64,000 bases of DNA, taken from NCBI RefSeq assembly GCF_013387495.1, contig NZ_JABZEE010000046.1, forward strand, positions 37,399 through 101,398. Direction: 5' to 3'. The notes under the pieces are model-generated. The model ran no database searches. It saw only the letters and a program-made list of their open reading frames with translations, and was not told the DNA's origin. Positions 44,124-53,580 of the stretch are shown here, piece after piece. The translations under genes were made by a program, and so were the position numbers. Source of the stretch: Streptomyces sp. PKU-EA00015. Its GTDB lineage: Bacteria; Actinomycetota; Actinomycetes; Streptomycetales; Streptomycetaceae. Positions within the stretch are counted from its first letter, which is position 1, and every line of letters begins with the position of its first letter.

Positions 44124-44843
44124 ATGAATTCACGGCAGCGCCGCGGTGTCATTCTTCTGCTCCTGTCCGTCCTGTGCGCCTTCGGCGCGTTCGTCGGCGT
44201 GCTTTCTGTGATCAGCGATGTGAATTCCAAGGTCGGGCCGGAGGTGACGGCCTACCGGATCACCTCGGACGTCGCTCCGTACACGGAACTCCAGCCGAGC
44301 CAGTTCGAAAAGATCACGATGCCGAAGCGCTGGCTCTCGCCGAGTGCGGTCACCGACCTGTCCGTGGTGGAAGGGAAGATCGCCGTCACCCAGCTGCGCA
44401 AAGGGTCGCTGCTTCAGGCCGACATGATCGTCAAGCGCCCCGCACTGGAGAACGGCGAGCAGGAGATCGCCATCATGATCGACGCCTCCACCGGTGTCGC
44501 AGGCAAGATCACCCCCGGCGATCTGGTCAACATCTTCGCCACCTTCGACGACGAGGGCCAGGACAGGGGCCGGGTCGCCGAGTCCCGGATCATCGTCCCC
44601 AACGCCAAGGTCATCGACGTCGGCAGGCTCACCGCCCTGGAGCCCAAGGGCGACGACCGCAACGCCGCCGCGACCCAGGCCGTGCCCATCACCTTCGCCC
44701 TGAACACCCAGGACGCCCAGCGCGTGGCCTTCGCCGAGTCGTTCGCCGTCCACGTACGCCTGGCCCTGATCGCCAAGGGCAGTCCGACCACGCTTCGTCC
44801 GGGTGAAGGCACGTACACCCTCGACGAGGACACGAACAAGTGA
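44124..44843 (+). CDS. CpaB/RcpC Flp pilus assembly protein, SAF domain
   Basis: 239 residues. One N-terminal membrane helix (RRGVILLLLSVLCAFGAFVG), then a SAF domain (VTAYRITSDVAPYTELQPSQ) and the RcpC region with GDLVNIFATFDDEG and FALNTQDAQRVAFAES. CpaB proteins sit at the envelope and are thought to bind peptidoglycan or help channel assembly in Tad systems. Eight bases separate it from the TadZ gene. Confidence 0.9.
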   Translation: MNSRQRRGVILLLLSVLCAFGAFVGVLSVISDVNSKVGPEVTAYRITSDVAPYTELQPSQFEKITMPKRWLSPSAVTDLSVVEGKIAVTQLRKGSLLQADMIVKRPALENGEQEIAIMIDASTGVAGKITPGDLVNIFATFDDEGQDRGRVAESRIIVPNAKVIDVGRLTALEPKGDDRNAAATQAVPITFALNTQDAQRVAFAESFAVHVRLALIAKGSPTTLRPGEGTYTLDEDTNK

Positions 44844-44850
44844 GGGCCGG

Positions 44851-46116
44851 ATGACGACACGCATCCTCCCGGCCGTCGGCGACGCCGACGCCGCCCGATC
44901 CATCGCCACCCTGCTCAGCCAGCTGCCGGAGGTGGAACCGGCCGCGCCGGTGGCCGATTCGACCTCGCTGCTCGACACGCTCGCGCGCCTGGCGGGCGAG
45001 TCGCTGGACGAGCTGCCCGAGGTCGTGCTGGTGCACGAACGGATCGGGCCGGTGCCGGCATTGGAGCTGATCCGGGAGGTGGCGCTGCGCTTCCCCGCGG
45101 TCGGCGTCGTCCTGGTCACCGCCGACGCGAGTCCCGGCCTGTACTCGTCGGCCATGGACTCCGGCGCGCGCGGGCTGGTCGCGCTTCCGCTCTCGTACGA
45201 GGAACTGACCCAGCGGGTCCAGGCCGCGGCCTCCTGGTCGCTCGGCGTGCGCCGCCATCTCGGGCACAGCGGCGACGTGTTCACCGGACCCGGCGGCATC
45301 GTGGTGACCGTGTCCGGGGCGAAGGGAGGCGTCGGCACCACGCTCGCCTCGGTCCAGCTCGCGCTGGCCGCCCGCGCCTCGGGCATGACGACGGCGCTGG
45401 CGGACATGGACCTGCAGGCCGGTGACGTGGCCTCCTACCTGGACGTGCAGTTCCGGAGGTCGATCGTCGACCTCGCCGGCATCCAGGACATGTCGCCGCG
45501 CGTGCTCCAGGACGTCGTCTTCACCCACGACACCGGCATCGGACTGCTGCTCGCCCCCGCCGACGGAGAACGCGGCGAGGAGGTCGACGACCGGGCGGTG
45601 CGCCAGATCGTCAGCGCCCTGCGCAACCGCTACGAGGTCGTGGTCATCGACTGCGGCACCCAGATGAACAGCGCCAACGCGGCGGCCGTCGAGATGGCCG
45701 ACACGACCGTGCTGGTGACGACCCCGGACGTGGTGGCGGTCCGGGCCGCCAAGCGCACGGTCCGGCTCTGGGACCGGCTGCAGATCCGCAAGGCCGAGGA
45801 GACGATCACGCTCGTCAACCGGTTCACACGCAACACCGAGATCCAGCCCGCCCTGATCGAACGGATCACCGGCACACGCGCCGCGCGATCCGTCGTCCCC
45901 GCGAACTTCAAGGAACTGCAGGGCGCCGTCGACGCCGGCCGCATGCAGGACCTGGAGGCCAAGTCCACGGTGAAGCAGGCCCTGTGGGGCCTCGCGGGCG
46001 AGCTGGGCATCGTGAAGGCGCCCGAAGGGAAGGACAGAGCCGGCAGGTTCCGGGGCGACCGGGGATCCATCGGCGTACGCCGCCGGCGAACCGGCGGTCT
46101 CAAGGGGGAGAGTTGA
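44851..46116 (+). CDS. TadZ/CpaE-like pilus localisation ATPase
   Basis: 421 residues. N-terminal receiver-like domain without the full acidic pocket (~1-130), then a ParA/MinD ATPase domain with deviant Walker A SGAKGGVGTTLASVQLA and VVIDCGTQMNSAN. A basic C-terminal tail (VRRRRTGG). TadZ positions the secretion machine at the pole or a cell site. It is followed three bases later by the first TadE-like gene. Confidence 0.92.
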   Translation: MTTRILPAVGDADAARSIATLLSQLPEVEPAAPVADSTSLLDTLARLAGESLDELPEVVLVHERIGPVPALELIREVALRFPAVGVVLVTADASPGLYSSAMDSGARGLVALPLSYEELTQRVQAAASWSLGVRRHLGHSGDVFTGPGGIVVTVSGAKGGVGTTLASVQLALAARASGMTTALADMDLQAGDVASYLDVQFRRSIVDLAGIQDMSPRVLQDVVFTHDTGIGLLLAPADGERGEEVDDRAVRQIVSALRNRYEVVVIDCGTQMNSANAAAVEMADTTVLVTTPDVVAVRAAKRTVRLWDRLQIRKAEETITLVNRFTRNTEIQPALIERITGTRAARSVVPANFKELQGAVDAGRMQDLEAKSTVKQALWGLAGELGIVKAPEGKDRAGRFRGDRGSIGVRRRRTGGLKGES

Positions 46117-46119
46117 GCG

Positions 46120-46575
46120 ATGCGCGTGCTGAGCGCACCACCGAGCACGGGACGGGCCGGTACCGCGCCGGACGGTGACCCGCGGCGGTCACGGGCCCGC
46201 GGACGCGGCGGCGACCGGGGGCAGGTGGCGGTCGAGTTCCTGGGCATGCTGCCGCTCATCGCGGCCGTCTGCGTCCTGCTGTGGCAGTCGGCCCTGCTGG
46301 GCTACACGTACATCCGCGCGGGCAACGCGGCCGACGAGGGCGCGCGGCAGGGAGCGGCCGACGCCTACGGGCAGTCGTCGGACCAGCGGTGCCGGTCGGC
46401 GGCCAGGGAGGACCTGGGCAGCTGGAGCGGGGACATCGCCTGCGGCCCGGCGTCCGGAGGGATGTACGCGGCCGATGTGACGCTCAAGGTCCCCGTCCTC
46501 TTCCCCGGCTTCGTCGACTTCCCCTTCGCGGTGGAGGGACACGCCAGTGCGGTGGACGAGGGGGCGGCGCCGTGA
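46120..46575 (+). CDS. TadE-family pseudopilin
   Basis: 151 residues. Prepilin-type site DRG|QVAVEFLGMLP (Gly, then Glu at +5) and a hydrophobic helix (~42-62), then a ~85-residue exported domain with two cysteines (RCRSAA, DIACGP). TadE-like minor pseudopilins are processed by the prepilin peptidase and act in pilus assembly. GTGA overlap with the second TadE-like gene. Confidence 0.88.
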   Translation: MRVLSAPPSTGRAGTAPDGDPRRSRARGRGGDRGQVAVEFLGMLPLIAAVCVLLWQSALLGYTYIRAGNAADEGARQGAADAYGQSSDQRCRSAAREDLGSWSGDIACGPASGGMYAADVTLKVPVLFPGFVDFPFAVEGHASAVDEGAAP

Positions 46576-46943
46576 CGGGGAGGAAGAGAAGCGACCGCGG
46601 GCAGGTGGCCCTGGAGTTCGCGGGATTCATGCCGTTGCTGCTGATCCTCGCGCTCGCAGCCGTCCAACTCGGCGTCGCCGCCTACGCCACCTCCCAGGCT
46701 GGCACGGCCGCCCGGGCCGCCGCACGCGCCGAGAGCGACGACAACTGGCGGACGGACGGCGGCCACGCGGGCCGCAGCGCCGTCAGCGACTGGCTGTCCG
46801 ACGGTCCGGGGGACTTCGACTACAGCGCACGGCCGGGAGGCAGCGAGGTGACCGCCACCGTCCGGGTCAGGATCCCCTCCGTCGTGCCCGGAATCGACGA
46901 CTGGGGCCACGCCGAGCGCAGCTCCACCATGCCCAAGGACTGA
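46572..46943 (+). CDS. TadE-family pseudopilin, second copy
   Basis: 123 residues from GTG 46572. DRG|QVALEFAGFMPLLLILALAA is the prepilin signal with Glu at +5; the exported domain is short and has no cysteine. Paralogue of the preceding gene, translationally coupled to it. Confidence 0.87.
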   Translation: MTGRKRSDRGQVALEFAGFMPLLLILALAAVQLGVAAYATSQAGTAARAAARAESDDNWRTDGGHAGRSAVSDWLSDGPGDFDYSARPGGSEVTATVRVRIPSVVPGIDDWGHAERSSTMPKD

Positions 46944-46969
46944 GACCGCCGTACGCCAAGGAGTAGCAC

Positions 46970-48307
46970 ATGAGCCTGCGGGCACGCATCACGGCCCCCG
47001 AGGACCGAGGGGGCGGGCGGGACGACGGCCATCTGGTGGCCACGTACCGGGCCAAGCTGCTCGAGGAGATCGACCTCGCGGAGATGTCGGCGCTGGCCGC
47101 GGCCGAGCGCCGGGCGCGGCTGGAGCGCGTGCTCGGGCACATCATCAGCCGTGAGGGGCCGGTCCTCTCCGCGTCCGAGCGCTCCCAGCTCATCCGCCGG
47201 GTCGTGGACGAGGCGCTCGGCCTCGGCGTACTGGAACCGCTTCTGGAGGACGCGTCCATCACCGAGATCATGGTGAACGGGCCGGACCAGATCTTCGTCG
47301 AGCGCGGCGGCCGCGTCGAGATGCTGCCGCTGCGCTTCGCCTCCAACGAGCAGCTCGTGCAGACGATCGAGCGCATCGTGTCGACGGTCAACCGCCGGGT
47401 CGACGAGTCCAACCCGATGGTGGACGCCCGCCTGCCCTCCGGCGAGCGTGTCAACGTCATCATCCCGCCGCTGTCCCTGTCCGGTCCCACACTCACCATC
47501 CGGCGCTTCCCCCGCGCCTTCACGCTCTCGGAGATGATCGGCTTCGGCTCGCTCGACGAGCACATGCTCCATCTGCTCTCCGCCCTCGTCCAGGCCAGGC
47601 TGAACATCATCGTCTCGGGAGCGACCGGCACCGGTAAGACGACCCTGCTCAACGCGCTGTCCGGACTCATCCCGGAGGGCGAACGGGTCATCACGATCGA
47701 GGACTCCGCGGAACTCCAGCTCCAGCAGCAGCACGTGATCCGCCTGGAGTCCCGCCCGGCGAACGTCGAGGGCAAGGGCCGGATCACCATCCGCGACCTG
47801 GTGCGCAACTCCTTGCGCATGCGTCCCGACCGCATCGTCGTCGGTGAGGTCCGCGGCGGCGAGACCCTCGACATGCTCCAGGCGATGTCGACCGGTCACG
47901 ACGGATCGCTCGCCACCGTCCACGCCAACAGCGGCGAGGACGCGCTGATGCGCCTGCAGACGCTGGCCTCCATGTCCGAGGTGAAGATCCCTTTCGAGGC
48001 GCTGCGCGACCAGATCAACAGCGCCGTCGACTGCATCGTGCAGCTCACCCGGCACGCCGACGGCGCGCGCAAGATCAGCGAGATCGCGGTCCTCGACTCC
48101 CGGGGCCAGGAGCCGTACCGGCTGGCCACCGTCGCCCGCTTCGACGCGCGGCCTATGGGCGCGGACGGACGCGTCCACGGAACGTACGAGCACTTCCCCC
48201 TGCCACGGCGCCTCGCCGACCGGCTCTTCATGGCGAGCCAGCCCGTCCCGCAGGCCTTCGGCGTCGCCGCGCACGAGGACCAGCTCGCCGTCCGAGAGGC
48301 CAAGTAG
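46970..48307 (+). CDS. tadA: TadA/CpaF secretion ATPase
   Basis: 445 residues. Walker A GATGTGKTTLLNALSG, aspartate and Walker B boxes (IRDLVRNSLRMRPDRIVVGE), His box STGHDGSLATVHANS, and the N-terminal EIMVNGPDQIFVERGG typical of CpaF. Hexameric motor that powers Flp pilus extension, and in some Tad systems retraction. Central gene of the operon. Confidence 0.96.
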   Translation: MSLRARITAPEDRGGGRDDGHLVATYRAKLLEEIDLAEMSALAAAERRARLERVLGHIISREGPVLSASERSQLIRRVVDEALGLGVLEPLLEDASITEIMVNGPDQIFVERGGRVEMLPLRFASNEQLVQTIERIVSTVNRRVDESNPMVDARLPSGERVNVIIPPLSLSGPTLTIRRFPRAFTLSEMIGFGSLDEHMLHLLSALVQARLNIIVSGATGTGKTTLLNALSGLIPEGERVITIEDSAELQLQQQHVIRLESRPANVEGKGRITIRDLVRNSLRMRPDRIVVGEVRGGETLDMLQAMSTGHDGSLATVHANSGEDALMRLQTLASMSEVKIPFEALRDQINSAVDCIVQLTRHADGARKISEIAVLDSRGQEPYRLATVARFDARPMGADGRVHGTYEHFPLPRRLADRLFMASQPVPQAFGVAAHEDQLAVREAK

Positions 48308-48316
48308 GGAGCGCGC

Positions 48317-49258
48317 ATGACCACTACCGCACTGCTCACGATCGGCGGCACGCTCTTGTTCTGCGTGCTCGCGGTGATGGGCGTCCATGCCTGGTCCGCG
48401 GGCCGCTCGCAGCACCACGCGCTGCTCGACCGGCTCTCCCACACCGGCCGCACCGAGGAGACCGGCGGCCGCCGCCGGCGCTTCAGGGCCGTCGACCGCA
48501 GACTGCGGGGGACCGGCCTCGGCAGGAAGATCGAGCTGCGCCTCGCCGCGACCGGCCTCGACCTCACGCCCGGCGAGTTCTTCGTCTACATGGTCGCGGT
48601 GACCGCCGGCCTCTGGATCACGGCGCAGACACTCTTCGCGTCCTTCTTCGGGCCCATCGCGGGACTGCTCGGCATCTGGGGCGCGTTCGCGTTCCTCAAC
48701 TGGCAGCGCACCAAACGCATCGAGAAGTTCATCAACCAGCTGCCCGAGCTCTCCCGCATCCTCGCCAACGCCACCCAGGCCGGTCTCGCCCTGCGCACCG
48801 CCCTGTCCATGGCCGCCGAGGAGCTGGAGGCGCCGGCCGGCGAGGAACTGGGCCGGGTCGCCGACAAGCTGGCCGTCGGCCACTCCGTCGACGACGCCCT
48901 GGGCGAACTCGCCGAACGCCTCCCCTCCCGCGAACTCGTCGTGCTCGTCACCACCCTGGTCCTCTCGAACCGGGCCGGCGGCACCCTGGTCGGCTCCCTG
49001 CGCAACCTCACCGAGACGCTGGAGGAACGCAAGGAGACCCGGCGAGAGGTCCGCACCCAGCTGTCCCAGGTCAACATGACCGCCTACGCGGTCCCCGCCA
49101 TGGGACTCGGCGCGCTGCTGCTGCTCGACCGCGTGATGCCCGGCGCGATCGACCGCATGACCAGCTCGTTCATCGGCCAGGCCGCCGTCGTCGTCGCCCT
49201 CGTGCTCTACGCCCTCGGCGTCTTCGTCATCCGCCGGCTGTCCAAGATCGACATCTGA
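48317..49258 (+). CDS. tadB: TadB inner-membrane platform protein
   Basis: 313 residues, T2SS-F domain. Two N-terminal helices, cytoplasmic NQLPELSRILANATQAGLAL region and C-terminal helices (~255-312). Forms the membrane platform with TadC. Starts nine bases after tadA. Confidence 0.93.
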   Translation: MTTTALLTIGGTLLFCVLAVMGVHAWSAGRSQHHALLDRLSHTGRTEETGGRRRRFRAVDRRLRGTGLGRKIELRLAATGLDLTPGEFFVYMVAVTAGLWITAQTLFASFFGPIAGLLGIWGAFAFLNWQRTKRIEKFINQLPELSRILANATQAGLALRTALSMAAEELEAPAGEELGRVADKLAVGHSVDDALGELAERLPSRELVVLVTTLVLSNRAGGTLVGSLRNLTETLEERKETRREVRTQLSQVNMTAYAVPAMGLGALLLLDRVMPGAIDRMTSSFIGQAAVVVALVLYALGVFVIRRLSKIDI

Positions 49259-49274
49259 GGAGGAGCGCACCGCG

Positions 49275-50162
49275 ATGATCGCACTCGGCCTGGCCCTCGC
49301 CGTGGCGCTCTGCGTCGTCGGAGCCTTCCACGGCATCCGCATGTACCGCGCCGACGCCAAGCTCCCCGGCGATCTCGCCGTCGCCCTGGAGGTCGGCGCC
49401 ACCCGCACCACCGCGGTCGGCTCCGCCGTCGACCGCCTCGGCATGCGCTACGCGCCCGCGGTGCTGCGGATGATGGGCCCCGCGCGGGTCAACAAGGTCC
49501 GCCGCAGGATCGACCTCGCCGGAAACCCCGGCGGCCTCACCATCGACCGGTACGCGGCCCGCCGCGCCGTCTACGGATTCCTCGGTCTCCTCGGGGCCTT
49601 CTCCATGATCCTGCGCGGCCAGCCCTTCCTCGCCCTCTTCATGGTCGCGTTCGGGCTGTTCTGGGTGGAGGTCGGCATCTTCGCCGCCGTCCGGCAGCGC
49701 AAGGAGCAGATCGAGCGCACTCTGCCGGACTTCCTCGACGTCCTCGCCGTCGTGGTCAGCGCCGGCCTCGGCTTCCGCGAGGCACTGGAACGCGTCGCCG
49801 ACAAGTACGAGGGCCCCTGGGCCGACGAACTGCGCATCACCCTGCGCCAGATGGACATGGGCGTCGGCCGCCGCAAAGCCTTCGACGAGCTCCGCCGGCG
49901 CAACGAGTCGGAGCAGGTCGCCCAGTTCGTCACCGCCCTCCAGCAGGGCGAGGAGCTGGGCGCGCCGATCACCGAGACCCTGATCCAGATCGCCAACGAC
50001 ATGCGCCGCACCGACGCCCAGAACGCCCGCCGCAGGGCGTCCAAGGCGGTCCCGAAGGCCACGCTGACCATCACGTCGATCATGGTCCCGGCGACCATGA
50101 TCCTCCTCGTCGCGGCCTTCGTCTTCGGCGCCAACGCCGACTTCAGCTCGGTCGGCGGCTGA
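49275..50162 (+). CDS. tadC: TadC inner-membrane platform protein
   Basis: 295 residues, T2SS-F domain with QIERTLPDFLDVLAVVVSAG, LGFREALERVADKY and LGAPITETLIQIANDMR; helices at ~1-20, 100-140 and 270-292. GAGGAG precedes the ATG. Partner of TadB. Confidence 0.93.
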   Translation: MIALGLALAVALCVVGAFHGIRMYRADAKLPGDLAVALEVGATRTTAVGSAVDRLGMRYAPAVLRMMGPARVNKVRRRIDLAGNPGGLTIDRYAARRAVYGFLGLLGAFSMILRGQPFLALFMVAFGLFWVEVGIFAAVRQRKEQIERTLPDFLDVLAVVVSAGLGFREALERVADKYEGPWADELRITLRQMDMGVGRRKAFDELRRRNESEQVAQFVTALQQGEELGAPITETLIQIANDMRRTDAQNARRRASKAVPKATLTITSIMVPATMILLVAAFVFGANADFSSVGG

Positions 50163-50198
50163 CACCGTGACGCCGTCGCCGCCAGAGGGGGGACCGCA

Positions 50199-51539
50199 GT
50201 GGCCCTGCACATCGGGAGGATAACGGGAGGCCTCGGACCGGCCTCCCTGGCCCGCGCCACGGCCGATCCCGACCAGACGCCGACCCTGGCCATCCAGGTC
50301 AACGCCCTGCAGGCGCTGTGCCGCCAGGTCTTCGGCTTCCGGCTGGCGATGATCGGCCTGGCCACCCCGCTGGCACTCGGCGCGGCCAACCCGGGTGTGC
50401 CCACCTACCTCGTGGCCTCCGGCGTGCTCGTCACCTTCATGTTCTCCTACGGGCTCTTCCGGGACTGGGAGCGCTGGGGACCGCTGCTGCTCAGGCACCC
50501 CGCGCTGCTCGCCCTCGACGCGCTCTTCGGCGCCCTCCTGCTCATCACGGCCGGACCCGACAGCACCCTCGGGTACGTCACGATCTGCACGCCCCTGCTC
50601 GCCGGGCTCGCCTACGGGTGGCGCGGCGCGGCCTTCTTCGCCTGCCTCCAGGCCCTGATCCTGTTCGCCGTGTACGGCGCCGACTCCGACACCGTCGCCA
50701 CCGCGGGGAACTCCCTGCTGCTGCCGGGCTTCTGCGTCGTCACCGGCGCCATAGGGGTCACCCTGCGGAATCTGCTGCTGCGCTTCGGCGCCGCGAGCCA
50801 GGCCCTCACCGAGGCCCGGGCCCGGCTCGCCGTCACCGAGGCGGTCGGCGGCGAACGGGCCCGGCTGGCCCGCGAGATGCACGACTCCGTCGCCAAGACC
50901 CTGCACGGTCTGGCACTCGCCGCCGACGGCCTCGCCTCCACGGCCGACCGCATGGACCCGCTCACCGTCAAGCGCCAGGCCGAACTGGTCGCCCGCTCCG
51001 CCCGCCGCGCCGCGGCCGAGTCCCGTGAACTGCTCAGCGACCTGCGCCGCAGCGACGACCTCCGCTCGGACGGGGTCGACGTCACCGAGGAACTGCACGC
51101 CACAGTGGACGACTTCGGCCGGCGCACCGGCATCGGCGCGGAGTTCCGCAGGCTCGGCGGCCCGCCCGTACCGCCGGTCCCACGCGCGGTCGCCCGGCAG
51201 ATGCTCACGATCGCCGGCGAGGCGCTGGAGAACAGCGGCCGCCACGCGCACGCCACCAGGGTGCGGGCCGAGACGGGCATCGTCGACGGCATGCTGCGCA
51301 TCAGCGTCCTCGACAACGGCAGCGGGCTGCCCGCGGGTACGACGCTCGACTCCCTGCGCAAGGCCGGTCACTTCGGCCTCGTCGGGATGGTCGAACGCGC
51401 GGCGGGCATCGGCGCACGCATCCGTATCGGACGCGGCAGGACGGCCGCGGGCACCGAGGTCCGCCTCGACCTCCCGCTGGCGGCCATCCTGCCCGCGCAG
51501 CCCGACATCCACCGCTCCCCACAAAGCACCAACTCCTGA
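50199..51539 (+). CDS. NarL-class sensor histidine kinase in Tad operon
   Basis: 446 residues from GTG 50199. About six N-terminal membrane helices (~45-205) without a large sensory loop, a coiled coil, then a HisKA_3 dimerisation domain (LAREMHDSVAKTLHGLALA, phospho-acceptor H228) and an HATPase domain (EALENSGRHAHA, VLDNGSGLP, FGLVGMVERA). Followed 14 bases later by its response regulator. Likely reports a membrane or surface state to control pilus genes. Confidence 0.92.
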   Translation: MALHIGRITGGLGPASLARATADPDQTPTLAIQVNALQALCRQVFGFRLAMIGLATPLALGAANPGVPTYLVASGVLVTFMFSYGLFRDWERWGPLLLRHPALLALDALFGALLLITAGPDSTLGYVTICTPLLAGLAYGWRGAAFFACLQALILFAVYGADSDTVATAGNSLLLPGFCVVTGAIGVTLRNLLLRFGAASQALTEARARLAVTEAVGGERARLAREMHDSVAKTLHGLALAADGLASTADRMDPLTVKRQAELVARSARRAAAESRELLSDLRRSDDLRSDGVDVTEELHATVDDFGRRTGIGAEFRRLGGPPVPPVPRAVARQMLTIAGEALENSGRHAHATRVRAETGIVDGMLRISVLDNGSGLPAGTTLDSLRKAGHFGLVGMVERAAGIGARIRIGRGRTAAGTEVRLDLPLAAILPAQPDIHRSPQSTNS

Positions 51540-51553
51540 GAGGAGGCCGCACG

Positions 51554-52561
51554 ATGCCGGACGAGAGCTCACGCACTTCGAGTCAGCAGTTCACCACGCC
51601 CCATGCCTCGCAGCACACGTCGTCCCACGCCACTCCGCTCCACTCGGCCCCGCCGTTCCCCCCATCTCCCTCCTCACCCCTGCGGGTGGTCATCGCGGAC
51701 GACAACCCGGTCGTCAGAGCCGGGCTGACGGTCCTGCTCGGCGGGCGCGACGACATCCGGGTGGTCGCCGAGGCCGCCGACGGCAGGCAGGCGGTCGAGG
51801 CGGCGCACCGGCACCGGCCCGACGTCATCCTGCTCGACGTCCGCATGCCCGGCGTCGACGGCATCTCGGCCCTGCCCTATCTGGTGCAGGCGGCGCCGGT
51901 GATGATGCTGACGTACAGCCGGGAGAACGAGATCGTGCAGGAGGCGCTGCGACTGGGGGCGGGCGGCTACCTCGTGCACGGCGAGTTCACCGCGGACCAG
52001 CTCGTCGCCGCCGTACGGGACGTGAGGGAGGGCCGCGCCCACTTCACGGCGACCGCGGCGAACGCGCTCCTGGCCGAGTTCCGCGGCGGCCGTGCGCCCG
52101 GCCCTCAGGGCGGGCAGCCGCTGCCGGACGGACTCGGCACGGCGTACGCACCACCGGCCCCGCCCACGGGTGGCCGTCCGGCCGTGCCGCCGCATCCCGC
52201 CGCTCCGATTGTCTCGACTTCCTGGAATCCGAGCGAAGATGCTTCGCATCTGCAATCGAATGTGGGACAGTCGTCCGTGGGGCACGGGGGTGACGCCGGG
52301 CTTGCCGCCGGTGTGCCACAACCTGCCCGCGACAAAGACCAGTTCGGCCTGAGTGCGAGGGAGGTGGAGGTGATGGACCTGATCGCGTCCGGCATGAGCA
52401 ATCAACAGATCGCCGCCACCTGCTTCATCAGTGAGAAGACCGTCAAGAACCACATCAATCGCATCTTCGCGAAGCTTCACAGTGTCAGCAGGAGCGAGGC
52501 GATCGCCGTGTGGATCGGCACGGCACGCAGCGATGGCGGCCCGGGGAGGGGCCGTGGCTGA
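51554..52561 (+). CDS. NarL/FixJ-family response regulator in Tad operon
   Basis: 335 residues, longer than the usual ~220. A Ser/His/Pro-rich N-terminal extension (~1-40), receiver domain (VVIADDNPVVRAGL; phospho-acceptor D95 in ILLDVRMPG), a ~100-residue Pro/Gly linker, then a LuxR-type helix-turn-helix (LSAREVEVMDLIASGMSNQQ, KTVKNHINRIFAKL). Partner of the preceding kinase. It is the best local candidate to bind the tandem TGGGCCC motifs in front of flp and other Tad-linked genes (inference). Confidence 0.92.
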   Translation: MPDESSRTSSQQFTTPHASQHTSSHATPLHSAPPFPPSPSSPLRVVIADDNPVVRAGLTVLLGGRDDIRVVAEAADGRQAVEAAHRHRPDVILLDVRMPGVDGISALPYLVQAAPVMMLTYSRENEIVQEALRLGAGGYLVHGEFTADQLVAAVRDVREGRAHFTATAANALLAEFRGGRAPGPQGGQPLPDGLGTAYAPPAPPTGGRPAVPPHPAAPIVSTSWNPSEDASHLQSNVGQSSVGHGGDAGLAAGVPQPARDKDQFGLSAREVEVMDLIASGMSNQQIAATCFISEKTVKNHINRIFAKLHSVSRSEAIAVWIGTARSDGGPGRGRG

Positions 52562-52584
52562 ACCTCGCAGGACCCAGCCCGCGG

Positions 52585-52643
52585 ATTGGGCCCCGGATTG
52601 GGCCCTGGGACCCTCTTCGGCGACCGCATGCCGGCCGTACGTT
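52585..52643 (+). promoter_or_regulatory. TTGGGCCC tandem motif and promoter of flp
   Basis: ATTGGGCCC at 52585-52593 and 52597-52605, followed at once by TGGGACCC (52606-52613). A TACGTT -10-like box begins at 52638, 32 bases from the last copy. The same layout (30-31 bases) is seen at 56319, 58563 and 59876. Confidence 0.55.
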
Positions 52644-52710
52644 TCCGGCGTCGCAACAGAGACGTACGAGTCGGCCGGCCACCGGTCGGCCGAACCCGAA
52701 GGGGGACGAC

Positions 52711-52950
52711 ATGTCGAACGACACTCTGCTGAAGGCCGCGGTCGGCACGCAGATCCGCGTCAACGGCTGGAAGAACACCGTCGTCAGCCGCATGACCGAC
52801 CGCGAGCGCTCCAAGGGCCAGACCGCGCTGGAGTACCTGGGCATCATCATGGTGGTCGTCGTGATCATCGGCGCGATCGTGGGCACGGGCATCGGCGGCA
52901 AGATCACCACCAAGATCAACGAGCAGATCGACAAGATCAAGGCCGGCTGA
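52711..52950 (+). CDS. flp: Flp/Fap-type major pilin
   Basis: 79 residues from ATG 52711 (GGGGGA upstream). A leader of ~36 residues ends RSKG|QTALEYLGIIMVVVVIIG: the Flp consensus G|xxxxEY with a following hydrophobic helix, and a short hydrophilic tail (TTKINEQIDKIKAG). Typical small actinobacterial Flp pilin; cleaved by the prepilin peptidase and assembled by TadA/B/C. Confidence 0.93.
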   Translation: MSNDTLLKAAVGTQIRVNGWKNTVVSRMTDRERSKGQTALEYLGIIMVVVVIIGAIVGTGIGGKITTKINEQIDKIKAG

Positions 52951-52955
52951 GCCGC

Positions 52956-53549
52956 TTGCCGAACCGCAGCACGAGGGATCAAGGGCAGGCATTCCCCATC
53001 TACGTGGTGATGGTGGGGGGCCTGCTCTTCCTCGCGTTCGCTTTCTTCGCAGTTGGGCAGGCGTCGGCCACTCGGAACACCGCACAGGGCGCGGCGGACG
53101 CCGCGGCGCTCGCGGCGGCACAGGACGCTCGTGACAAGCTCGCGGGCCGGTGGCTCGACTCCCTCAGGGATCCGACCAAGTGGCAGGACATCTTCGACGG
53201 CAAGGTGGAGATCGCTCCGTCGTGCGGAGCGGCCGCACGCTTTGCCGAGAAGAACGGCGCGGTGCTTGACGGGGAAGGGTGCTACCGGACGTTCGAGCCG
53301 TGGCCGACCTTCATCGCCTACGTCAAGACGCAGAAGCCGGTCGGTACGTCGATCATCCCGGGAACAGAGAGCAAGCACGCCACGGCCGACGCCAAGGCCG
53401 CGGTCAAGCCTCTGTGCACCTTCGACCCTCCCGACGACGCCGAGATCCTTCCCACGCTCACCTGCAAGACCAAGAGCTGGGACCTCGAGGACGACCCGAC
53501 GGACCTGCCCGACGCGAAGGACCTCTTCGACGTGCAGTTGGTCGACTGA
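52956..53549 (+). CDS. TadG/TadE-like pilus protein
   Basis: 197 residues from a TTG at 52956, six bases after the flp stop; no ATG or GTG fits in frame. RDQGQAFPIYVVMVGGLLFL is a TadE/TadG-type N-terminus (no Glu at +5, as in TadG), followed by ATRNTAQGAADAAALAAAQD, a TadG hallmark. The exported domain has four cysteines (SCGAA, GCYRTF, LCTFD, TCKTK), likely two disulfides. Probably anchors or tips the pilus. Confidence 0.82.
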   Translation: MPNRSTRDQGQAFPIYVVMVGGLLFLAFAFFAVGQASATRNTAQGAADAAALAAAQDARDKLAGRWLDSLRDPTKWQDIFDGKVEIAPSCGAAARFAEKNGAVLDGEGCYRTFEPWPTFIAYVKTQKPVGTSIIPGTESKHATADAKAAVKPLCTFDPPDDAEILPTLTCKTKSWDLEDDPTDLPDAKDLFDVQLVD

Positions 53550-53580
53550 CAAGCGAACGACGAGAGAAGGAACTCCACTC

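Noticed and set aside
46820..49444. 874-codon minus-strand frame opposite tadA-tadB
   Set aside because: Shadow of tadA/tadB; no recognisable domain and no ribosome site.
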